This document shows, piece after piece, positions 15,261-22,203 of a stretch of 24,209 nucleotides of DNA; within the stretch, counting starts at the first letter, position 1, and every line of letters starts with the position of its first letter. The stretch is taken from the NCBI GenBank assembly GCA_023389045.1, contig JAEWEZ010000112.1, positions 1-24,209 of the forward strand. The letters run 5' to 3'. Below the pieces are notes generated by a model. That model saw only the letters and a list, made by a program, of their open reading frames with translations. It did not search any database and was not told the origin of the DNA. This DNA comes from Actinomycetes bacterium (GTDB lineage: Bacteria > Actinomycetota > Actinomycetes > Actinomycetales > Dermabacteraceae). The position numbers were made by a program, and so were the translations under genes.

Positions 15261-16214
15261 ATGGGGCCGACGGGGCTCGGAGAGGGGATGGTCGCCGGAG
15301 TGCCGCCGGTGTCGCGGCGTTCCCAGCCACGTTTCTCGAGCCGCGCTCGCCGCGATGAACTCGCCGGGGCGTTCCTTGCGCAGGGCGCCGACTACGACCG
15401 GCTCCGCCCGGGCTACCCGCCGGCTGCAGTGCAGCTCATCGTGCAGGCTGCCTGGGCCACCCGGGCGGCCCGGGCAGCGGGTGGCGGGGAGCCTCTGCAG
15501 GCGGTTGATCTCGGTGCCGGCACCGGTCAGCTCACCCGCGCCCTGGCCCGGGCCGGCTGCCATGTGACGGCCGTGGACCCCAGCGCCTCCATGCTCGAAC
15601 GCATCGGGGAGGGCGCGGATGATGCCGTTGCTGATGTGAAGCATGGGCCGGAGCGCGAGGCGTTGGCTCAGGCGGGGGCCGAGGCGGCCGATGCTGGGGT
15701 TGGGTCTGGGCGCATCCAGTGCGTGATCGGCTCGGCCGAGGCCACGGGCCTTGAGGAAGGCTGCGCCGATCTGGTGACGGCCGCGCAGGCCTGGCACTGG
15801 TTCGATGTGGAGGCCGCGAGCGCCGAGGCGCAGCGGCTTCTGCGGCCTGGCGGGGTGCTTGCCCTGCTGTGGAACACCATGGATGTTCAGGTGCCGTGGG
15901 TGCATCGGCTCGCCCGGATCATGCACGCCGGCGACGTGCAGCGCGATGGCTTCACCCCGCCGGTCGGGGAGGGGCTGCATATCGTGGAGCGCCACGTGTT
16001 GCGTTGGGAGGACCCGATGGTCACCCCGGACCTCATCGACCTGGCCCGTACCCGTAGCTACGTGGCCACTGCGAAGGAACAGACCCGGGCAAAGGTGCTG
16101 GCCAACCTGGACTGGTATCTGCATGAGCACCTCGGACACGCCCGAGGTGCCACCGTGCACCTTCCCTACCGGACAGACCTTTTCCTGCTCCGGGCCACGC
16201 CTGCCCGGGTGTGA
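15261..16214 (+). CDS. Class I SAM-dependent methyltransferase
   Basis: The protein of up to 317 residues has a Rossmann-fold methyltransferase core. Motif I is VDLGAGTGQLTRALA (about 89-103), followed by an acidic VDPSASML strand end. An insertion precedes the GSAEATGLE segment, and the Methyltransf_11 pattern continues through AAQAWHWFD and LLRPGGVLALLWN. The N-terminal GADYDRLRPGYP is common in actinobacterial members of this family. The acceptor is unknown. ATG 15261 is one base after the exporter stop; ATG 15288, with GGAGAG nearby, is an alternative start. It is probably co-transcribed with exporter A, but its codon use (GAG favoured) differs from that block. Confidence 0.82.
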   Translation: MGPTGLGEGMVAGVPPVSRRSQPRFSSRARRDELAGAFLAQGADYDRLRPGYPPAAVQLIVQAAWATRAARAAGGGEPLQAVDLGAGTGQLTRALARAGCHVTAVDPSASMLERIGEGADDAVADVKHGPEREALAQAGAEAADAGVGSGRIQCVIGSAEATGLEEGCADLVTAAQAWHWFDVEAASAEAQRLLRPGGVLALLWNTMDVQVPWVHRLARIMHAGDVQRDGFTPPVGEGLHIVERHVLRWEDPMVTPDLIDLARTRSYVATAKEQTRAKVLANLDWYLHEHLGHARGATVHLPYRTDLFLLRATPARV

Positions 16215-16379
16215 TGCGGCGGGGCCGGTTGCGTGCGCGAAGCCGGTCTAGGGTGGAGCGGGTGAAAAGGGGACGGTAGCGGTCGTTGCTGTGCACTATG
16301 CATGGCTGATGCCGCCTGCGTCCTGTTCCGTCACGCCGCCCCGCGCCACTGGCCCCGCCAGCCCCCAGCGGCCGTCCTT

Positions 16380-16385
16380 TACCGT
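16380..16385 (+). promoter_or_regulatory. Putative -10 box of a leaderless DUF6318 transcript
   Basis: TACCGT fits TANNNT and is followed by six bases (GGAGGC) and then GTG at 16392, so transcription would begin at the start codon. GGAGG is too close to the GTG to serve as a normal ribosome-binding site. No clear -35 is seen. A second hexamer, TAGGGT at 16249-16254, could be an upstream promoter. The rest of 16215-16391 shows nothing else. Confidence 0.45.
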
Positions 16386-16391
16386 GGAGGC

Positions 16392-17000
16392 GTGAGCAAA
16401 CCGGCACAGCGACTCGTCGTCATCCTCCTCGCGCTGGTCCTGATCCTGCCTGTCGGCTTCCTGGCCGTGCAGAGCGCGTGGAACCAGGGCGAGTCTTCGC
16501 ATTCTGATGCCCCCCAGGTGCCCAAGCCCGAGGAACCCGCATCCCTACGCGAGCAGAGCCCTGCCGGTGCCGAGGCGACGATCCGCTTCATGCTCGAGGG
16601 CTACACCTCCATGATGACCTCGGGCGATACCTCCCTGTGGGAGGCGCATATCGACCCCTCCTGCGCAGTGTGCAGCCGGTTCATCGGTAACGCGAAGGTG
16701 CTGCATGATCAGGGCGGTTACCTGCGCAACGGCGAGTTCGATGTGGTGTCAACGAGCTTTGAGGGCCAGGGCGACTCACCCAAGGAAGGTGTCGTCACGG
16801 CTGAGTTCGCGCAGGAGGCCTCCACGATCGTGCTCGGCCCCGGGCAGGGGGAGGAGCAGACACCTGCGGTTGCCGGGCGGATCCAGGCGCGGATGGTCTG
16901 GGACGGTAGCCAGTGGCGGGTCGCGGATATGACCCTGCTCCCGCAGCAAGGGGCTTCCGATGCCGGCGGGGCCTCCGACGCGGGTGGTGCGCCCGGATAA
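16392..17000 (+). CDS. DUF6318-like membrane-anchored extracytoplasmic protein
   Basis: The 202-residue protein begins with a short basic end and one hydrophobic helix (RLVVILLALVLILPVGFLAV, about 7-26). A Pro/Ser/Glu-rich linker follows, then a globular domain from about 55. The features EATIRFMLEGYTSMMTSGDTSLWEAHIDPSCAVC and a later KVLHDQGGYL match the pattern I know from DUF6318: a helix ending in TGDT, the SCxxC pair (about 95-98), and GG. The two cysteines could form a disulphide outside the cell. No lipobox cysteine is seen, unlike some relatives. GTG 16392 is preferred to ATG 16302 because the signal anchor starts there and a TANNNT box is correctly spaced. Function is unknown. The C-terminus ends in an Ala/Gly/Asp tail. 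Confidence 0.68.
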   Translation: MSKPAQRLVVILLALVLILPVGFLAVQSAWNQGESSHSDAPQVPKPEEPASLREQSPAGAEATIRFMLEGYTSMMTSGDTSLWEAHIDPSCAVCSRFIGNAKVLHDQGGYLRNGEFDVVSTSFEGQGDSPKEGVVTAEFAQEASTIVLGPGQGEEQTPAVAGRIQARMVWDGSQWRVADMTLLPQQGASDAGGASDAGGAPG

Positions 17001-17454
17001 GTACGGCCTCCACGGGGTAGATCCCGGGGATGCCGTGACGGCACTCCACACAACGACCGTCGCCCACTCCCGACGTGATGCGGTCCCGCCGGACTGGTGC
17101 GGGAGGGTCTACCGGGTCACTCGGTGCCTCGCTCGTCGGCTCTCGCGACCTTGGCCGCGCGGCACCTGTGCCGGCAGAACCGGCTACGCCCCACACCGGA
17201 CGAGCTCGAGAAAACCGGTCGTGTTTGTCAGACCCCCTGCGTAGACTTGCGAAGAACCTGCGGGCGGTCTGCGCAGGCAGCGCTGCCGTGGAGTTTCGCC
17301 CCAGGTCGCGTACACCTTCACGCTCCCGCCACACCTGCCCCGCAACCCGTTCCACCAGCCCGGCCACACCGCCCCGTGGCACCCGCCTATCCCGCCGCCG
17401 CTCCGGCCCCTGCCCGTTCGAACCACCCAGCCGCCCCCACCACAAGGACATCTC
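17001..17454 (+). other. 454-base non-coding leader upstream of exporter B
   Basis: No gene is seen. The region holds a 13-base palindrome TGCCGTGACGGCA (17031-17043) and a six-base-pair stem TCCCGC/GCGGGA (17084-17104) that might end the DUF6318 transcript. It also has GGCACCTGTGCC (17161-17172), TGTCAGACCCCC (17227-17238) just before TAGACT (17242-17247, a possible -10), and GGCAGCGCTGCC (17276-17287). It ends in a very C-rich tract: 17321-17450 contains 74 C and 25 G by hand count. AAGGA seven bases before GTG 17455 is the ribosome-binding site. If TAGACT is the promoter, the leader is about 200 bases long. Confidence 0.5.
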
Positions 17455-19191
17455 GTGACCCTGCTCCGCCTGACTTTCCGCGCGCTGCGGCCGTACTGGC
17501 CGCTGCTCGTGGCGGTGATGGTGCTGCAACTCATCGGCGTGCTCACGAACCTGTACCTGCCCACCCTCAACGCCGACATCATCGACCACGGCATCGCCGA
17601 GGGTGACGTGGACACGATCTGGCGTCTGGGCTGGCTGATGATCGCCGTGACGGTGGTGAATATCGTGGCGGCCGTTGCCGCGAGCTGGTGCGCGGCCCGC
17701 TCGGCCATGAGCGCGGGGCGTGATCTGCGCTCGCAGGTTTTTGCGCGCGTCGGCACCTTCTCCCCGCGCGAGATGCACGATTTCGGCACGCCCTCCCTCA
17801 TCACCCGGTCCACGAATGACGTGCAGCAGGTGCAGATGACGGCCTTCCTCGGCCTGAGCTTCCTGGTGCAGGCCCCGATCACGGGCATCGGCGGCGTGGT
17901 GCTCGCGCTCATGGTGGAGCCGGGTATGGCCTGGCTGATCGCGCTGATGGTGTCGCTCATGCTGCTGGGCCTTGGCGCCTTGATCGTGCGGGCGGCGCCG
18001 CTGTTCCGGCAGATGCAGGCCACGATCGACCGGATCAACCAGGTGCTCCGCGAGCAGATCAGCGGCATCCGCGTCCTGCGAGCCTTCGTGCGTGAGCAGC
18101 ATGAGCAGCAGCGCTACGAGGAGATCAACACCAAGCTGACCGACCTGAACCGTCGGATCGGCTACCTCATGATCCTGATCGGCCCCCTGATCATGTTCAT
18201 GCTCAACATCTCGAGCGTGCTCGTGCTCTGGTTCGCGGCGCCGCGTATCAACGCCGGCACCATGGAGGTCGGCGCCATTACCGCCTTCATCGCCTACCTC
18301 ATCCAGATCTTGATTGCCGTCATGATGGCCACCTTCATGACGATGATGATCCCGCGGGCCATGGTCTGCGCCGACCGTATCGAGGAAGTGCTGAGCGCCC
18401 GCAGCAGCCTGGCACGACGTACCGACGGGGTGCGCACGCTCAAGGAACCGCTCGAACTCGCCTTCGAGAACGTCTCCTTTTCCTATCCGGGGGCGGAGCA
18501 ACCGGTTCTGCAGGAGATCAGCTTCCGTGCGCGTCTCGGGCAGACGGTCGCGATCATTGGCGGCACCGGCGCGGGTAAAAGCACTCTGCTGCATCTTATC
18601 CCTCGGCTGATGGATGCTACCTCCGGGCGCATCACCCTGGGCGGGGTGGACGTGCGCGAGCTGGACGCTAAGGTGCTCTCCAGTCGCATCGGCCTGGTGC
18701 CGCAGAAGCCGTACCTGTTTTCGGGAACGGTCGCGTCCAATCTGCGTTTTGGGGCACCGGGAGCGTCCGACGAGGATCTGTGGCACGCCCTCACGGTGGC
18801 CCAGGGGCGTGACTTCGTGGCGGCGATGCCGCAGCAGCTCGACTCAGCGATCGCCCAAGGGGGCACGAACGTTTCCGGTGGGCAGCGTCAGCGGCTGTGT
18901 ATCGCCCGGGCGCTCGCCGCGAACCCGTCGGTGTATCTCTTCGATGATTCCTTCAGCGCCCTGGACCTTGCCACGGACGCCCGCCTGCGAGCAGCGCTCG
19001 CCCCGCACACCCGCGACCACCTCACGGTGATCGTGGCGCAGCGCATCAGCACCATCGTGGAGGCAGACCTGATCCTGGTGCTGGATCATGGTCGGATCGT
19101 GGGCCAGGGCACCCATGCTGAACTCCTCGCGGGTTGCGCAATGTACCGCGAGATCCTCGCGTCCCAGGGGCTCGACGAGGAGGCCGCCTGA
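17455..19191 (+). CDS. ABC exporter half-transporter B1, degenerate ATPase site
   Basis: The 578-residue protein has six membrane helices (about 10-310) and a C-terminal nucleotide-binding domain. Walker A is GGTGAGKS (369-376), the signature VSGGQ (473-477), and Walker B VYLFDDSFSALD. Asp498 replaces the catalytic Glu, and Gln529 (VAQRIST) takes the H-loop His place. LFDDSFSALD with a Gln H-loop is the pattern of the degenerate partner in BmrC/YheI-like and mycobacterial Rv1273c-like exporters. Start GTG 17455 follows AAGGA and gives the usual short N-terminus before helix 1. The stop overlaps the partner ATG by one base. The exported substrate is unknown. Confidence 0.92.
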   Translation: MTLLRLTFRALRPYWPLLVAVMVLQLIGVLTNLYLPTLNADIIDHGIAEGDVDTIWRLGWLMIAVTVVNIVAAVAASWCAARSAMSAGRDLRSQVFARVGTFSPREMHDFGTPSLITRSTNDVQQVQMTAFLGLSFLVQAPITGIGGVVLALMVEPGMAWLIALMVSLMLLGLGALIVRAAPLFRQMQATIDRINQVLREQISGIRVLRAFVREQHEQQRYEEINTKLTDLNRRIGYLMILIGPLIMFMLNISSVLVLWFAAPRINAGTMEVGAITAFIAYLIQILIAVMMATFMTMMIPRAMVCADRIEEVLSARSSLARRTDGVRTLKEPLELAFENVSFSYPGAEQPVLQEISFRARLGQTVAIIGGTGAGKSTLLHLIPRLMDATSGRITLGGVDVRELDAKVLSSRIGLVPQKPYLFSGTVASNLRFGAPGASDEDLWHALTVAQGRDFVAAMPQQLDSAIAQGGTNVSGGQRQRLCIARALAANPSVYLFDDSFSALDLATDARLRAALAPHTRDHLTVIVAQRISTIVEADLILVLDHGRIVGQGTHAELLAGCAMYREILASQGLDEEAA

Positions 19192-21239
19192 TGACCTCCT
19201 CTCTCGACACGCAGGCCCCGCTGGGCGGGGATGAAGCAGCCGAGGCCGCAGAGATCGCCGCCGAGAAGTCCGCGGGCCGCGGGCTGCGCCCGGGGCAGCG
19301 CTCGGAGAACTTTGGGCCCTCGGCGCGGCGGTTGCTGCGCGAGATGTCGGCTGAGCGGGTCTTCCTGATCTCGGGCCTGATCGTCGGGGCGATTGCAACG
19401 GCGATGGCAACGATCGGCCCCCTGCTCATCGGGCGTGCGACCGACATTATTTTCACCGGCGCCCTGTCGGGGCAGATGACCCCCGGCACGACGAAAGCCG
19501 AGGTGCTCGAGAAACTGCGGGCTGAGGGGCAGGACCGTCTGGCCCGGCTGGTGGAGCGCCTGGATCTGGTTCCCGGGCAGGGGATCGACATGGATGCCCT
19601 CACCCGCGTGCTCCTTCTCGTCGCGGGCCTGTATATCGGGGCGTCCCTGCTGATCTGGGTGCAGAACCTTGCCCTGAACCAGATCATTTTCCGGGTGACG
19701 CAGCGGCTGCGTTCCCGCGTGGAAGCGAAGATTCACGTGCTGCCGCTGTCTTACTTCGATCGGATGCGGCGCGGCGAGATCCTGTCGCGGGTCACGAACG
19801 ACATCGACAACATCCAAAACACCCTGATCAATACGGCTATGGGGCTCGTGAACTCGATCCTCACCGTGGTCGGGGTGCTGACGATGATGTTCCTGATTTC
19901 CTGGCAGCTCTCGCTCATTGCCCTGGCTGTTATCCCGGTGACGCTGCTGGTCACCGGCATTGTGGGGGCTCGGGCGCAGAAGCTTTTTGCCCAGCAGTGG
20001 GATGCCACCGGGCATCTGAACGCCGAGGTGGAAGAGGCATTCACGGGGCATGATCTGGTGACGGCCTTCGGGCGGCGTCGCGAATCCGAGGCTCGGTTTG
20101 AGCAGAGGAACGAGGCTCTGTTCCGCGCCACCTTCGGTGCCCAGTTTGTGTCCTCGTTGATCGCGCCGCTGATGATGTTCGTCGGCAACCTCAGTTATGT
20201 GGCGGTGGCTGTGGCGGGCGGGCTCGCCGTCCTCTCGGGGACGCTCACCCTCGGTGCCGTGATCGCCTTTGTGCAGTATTCGCGGCAGTTCACGCAGCCG
20301 CTCAGCCAGATCGCCTCGATGGCGACAATGCTGCAGTCCGGTGTGGCGAGTGCGGAACGCGTGTTCGCCCTGTTGGATGCGTCGGAGCAGAGCCCGGAAG
20401 CAGAGAAACCCGCCGCCGCGCAGAGCATTCAGCGCGGCCGGGTGGAGTTCGAGAACGTCCGCTTCTCCTACAGTCTGCAGACGGAACTGATCCGGGATCT
20501 GTCGCTTGTGGCAGAGCCGGGGCATACGGTCGCGATCGTGGGGCCGACGGGCGCCGGGAAGACCACACTGGTCAACCTGATGATGCGCTTCTACGAACTG
20601 GATGGTGGACGGATCACCCTGGACGGGGTGGATATCCGCGACCTCACCCGGGAGCAGCTGCGGCGCCGCACCGGCATGGTTCTGCAGGACACCTGGCTGT
20701 TCGAAGGCACCATCCGGGAGAACATCCGCTACGGCCGCCTGGATGCGAGCGATGAGGAGGTTGAGCAGGCCGCGCGAGCCACGCATGTGGATCAGTTTGT
20801 TCGGCAGCTCCCCGAGGGCTACGACACGATCGTGGACGACGACGGCACCTCGCTCTCCGCCGGGGAGAAGCAGCTTCTGACCATCGCCCGCGCTTTCCTG
20901 GCCCGCCCCAGCCTGCTGATCCTGGATGAGGCCACCTCAAGCGTGGATACCCGCACGGAAATGCTGGTGCAGGAGGCCATGAACACCTTGCGTGAGGGTC
21001 GTACGAGTTTCGTGATCGCGCACCGCCTCTCCACGATCCGCGATGCCGACCTGATCCTGGTCATGGAGCAGGGGAACATCGTCGAGCAGGGAACGCATGA
21101 GGAGCTTCTGGAGGCCGACGGTGCCTATGCGCGGCTGTACCGCTCACAGTTCGAGGGGGCGGCCACCGACGTGGAGAGCCCGCAGCCGGAAGAGAACCTG
21201 CCAAGCCCGCCCCCGGTTCCCGGCCCCTTCGGCATGTAA
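19191..21239 (+). CDS. ABC exporter half-transporter B2, catalytic partner
   Basis: The 682-residue protein has a charged N-terminal extension (1-45), six membrane helices and a nucleotide-binding domain from about 415. Walker A is GPTGAGKT (451-458), the signature LSAGEK (555-560), Walker B LILDEATSSVD with Asp579 and catalytic Glu580, and the H-loop His611 in AHRLST. About 55 extra residues (roughly 85-140, with VLEKLRAEGQDRLARLVERL) lie between helices 1 and 2, outside the membrane, as in BmrD/YheH and Rv1272c-type subunits. ATG 19191 shares its A with the B1 stop, so it is preferred to the in-frame start at 19134 inside B1. The C-terminal 25 residues are proline-rich. It forms a heterodimer with B1. 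Confidence 0.92.
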   Translation: MTSSLDTQAPLGGDEAAEAAEIAAEKSAGRGLRPGQRSENFGPSARRLLREMSAERVFLISGLIVGAIATAMATIGPLLIGRATDIIFTGALSGQMTPGTTKAEVLEKLRAEGQDRLARLVERLDLVPGQGIDMDALTRVLLLVAGLYIGASLLIWVQNLALNQIIFRVTQRLRSRVEAKIHVLPLSYFDRMRRGEILSRVTNDIDNIQNTLINTAMGLVNSILTVVGVLTMMFLISWQLSLIALAVIPVTLLVTGIVGARAQKLFAQQWDATGHLNAEVEEAFTGHDLVTAFGRRRESEARFEQRNEALFRATFGAQFVSSLIAPLMMFVGNLSYVAVAVAGGLAVLSGTLTLGAVIAFVQYSRQFTQPLSQIASMATMLQSGVASAERVFALLDASEQSPEAEKPAAAQSIQRGRVEFENVRFSYSLQTELIRDLSLVAEPGHTVAIVGPTGAGKTTLVNLMMRFYELDGGRITLDGVDIRDLTREQLRRRTGMVLQDTWLFEGTIRENIRYGRLDASDEEVEQAARATHVDQFVRQLPEGYDTIVDDDGTSLSAGEKQLLTIARAFLARPSLLILDEATSSVDTRTEMLVQEAMNTLREGRTSFVIAHRLSTIRDADLILVMEQGNIVEQGTHEELLEADGAYARLYRSQFEGAATDVESPQPEENLPSPPPVPGPFGM

Positions 21240-21263
21240 CCACGCCCATCACCCACCGCTGGT

Positions 21264-21269
21264 TAGGAT
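21264..21269 (+). promoter_or_regulatory. Putative -10 box of a leaderless transcript
   Basis: TAGGAT is followed by six bases and the ATG at 21276. There is no ribosome-binding site in the 36 bases after the exporter stop, so a leaderless message starting on the ATG is the simplest reading. No clear -35 is visible; it would fall at the end of the exporter gene. Confidence 0.55.
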
Positions 21270-21275
21270 CCCCGC

Positions 21276-22103
21276 ATGACCACCCCGGATGCCACCCCGC
21301 AGTTCACCGACGACGATCTCGCCACCGCGATGGGTCTGATCTCGCAACCGATCACCCAGCTCACCGAGCTGATCGTGCTCAGCGATGAGGAGATCCGCAC
21401 GATCGACGGTGTCGATCACGAAGCCGTCACCCCTCTGCCGTGGATTGAGGATCACGCCGATTCGCCGGAGGAACGCGACCTCGCCGCTGCGGTGGCGATG
21501 CGCTCGCTCATGGCGCGCGGGCTGATCACCTCGAACGCCGTCACCGATCCGCTGGCCCGCACCAGTGCGGATGAGCAGCCGATGACCTTCGAGCCGGCAC
21601 CGGAACTGCGCGGCACCGCGGTGCTTCGTCGCACCTCCGATCACGTGGTCCTGATGGAGCGGCGCACGGCAAGCGGCAGCGTCTTCGCCTTCTTCCACGT
21701 TTTTGACCTGCAGGAAGGCCGACGGGTCATGTCGGAAGTGTTCGACGCTTCGGGCTTCCACCACTTCCACCTGATGCCCGGCGACCTGCTGATGGAACGC
21801 TGTGAGCGGGTGGTGGATCCGAGCGGCGCGCTCGGCACCACGGACACGGAACCGGTGACGATCCCCGAGGAAGACCTTGAAGCCTCTGAGCAGGTGCAGC
21901 ATCTGGCGCAGGCCGAGGCGGTCACCGAGGTGATGGTCATGCAGCGGGGCACCCAGACCGTCACGGCCGTGACCCTGTTCGCCCTCGCGGATCACCTGGA
22001 GATGCTCGAGCGGGATCAGGAAGCGGGGGCAGTGCGCGTACGCCAGATTTCCCGGGAGCGTTTGACCTCGCTGCTCGAATCGCTTCTCGTGACCGCCTCC
22101 TGA
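21276..22103 (+). CDS. Hypothetical protein, about 275 residues, family not recognised
   Basis: I do not recognise this protein. It is soluble, acidic, without signal peptide or membrane segment. Residues 10-85 look helical (DDLATAMGLISQPITQLTELIVLSDEE, then a stretch of short helices ending MRSLMARGLI). Residues 100-180 look like a beta-rich core with GTAVLRRTSDHVVLMERR, GSVFAFFHVFDLQEGRRVMSEVFDASGFHHFHLMP. The C-terminal part is helical and acidic. The helix-sheet-helix layout and the phrase with GFHHFHLMP recall sensory or secretion-accessory folds such as EspG, but no diagnostic motif was found. It has its own leaderless-type promoter 36 bases after exporter B. Codon use is normal for the right-hand block. 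Confidence 0.75.
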   Translation: MTTPDATPQFTDDDLATAMGLISQPITQLTELIVLSDEEIRTIDGVDHEAVTPLPWIEDHADSPEERDLAAAVAMRSLMARGLITSNAVTDPLARTSADEQPMTFEPAPELRGTAVLRRTSDHVVLMERRTASGSVFAFFHVFDLQEGRRVMSEVFDASGFHHFHLMPGDLLMERCERVVDPSGALGTTDTEPVTIPEEDLEASEQVQHLAQAEAVTEVMVMQRGTQTVTAVTLFALADHLEMLERDQEAGAVRVRQISRERLTSLLESLLVTAS

Positions 22104-22203
22104 GCATCACGGGCTCCTCGGCGCGTCACCGCACTGGTCAGAAGCTGGCCGTTTACCCTGGCTGAAACCTGACACCGTGGTCGGACGATAGAGGAGATAC
22201 CCG

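Noticed and set aside
17225..17247. TTGTCA and TAGACT as a sigma-70 type -35/-10 pair
   Set aside because: The spacer is 11 bases, too short for a normal promoter. Only the TAGACT hexamer is kept as a possible -10.
17075..17606. Plus-strand frames of 127-169 codons in the exporter B leader
   Set aside because: They are Pro/Arg/Ala-rich products of the C-rich leader, with no ribosome-binding site, and they run into exporter B1 in another frame.
16795..18786. 663-codon minus-strand frame over DUF6318, the leader and exporter B1
   Set aside because: Its translation is highly charged and repetitive (His/Asp/Arg-rich), typical of antisense to GC-rich genes. Exporter B1 has all ABC motifs on the other strand.
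11310..21239. Exporters A and B as a recent tandem duplication
   Set aside because: Motif variants, insertions, lengths and glutamate codon choice all differ. Only the gene order is shared, which is common for heterodimeric exporters.
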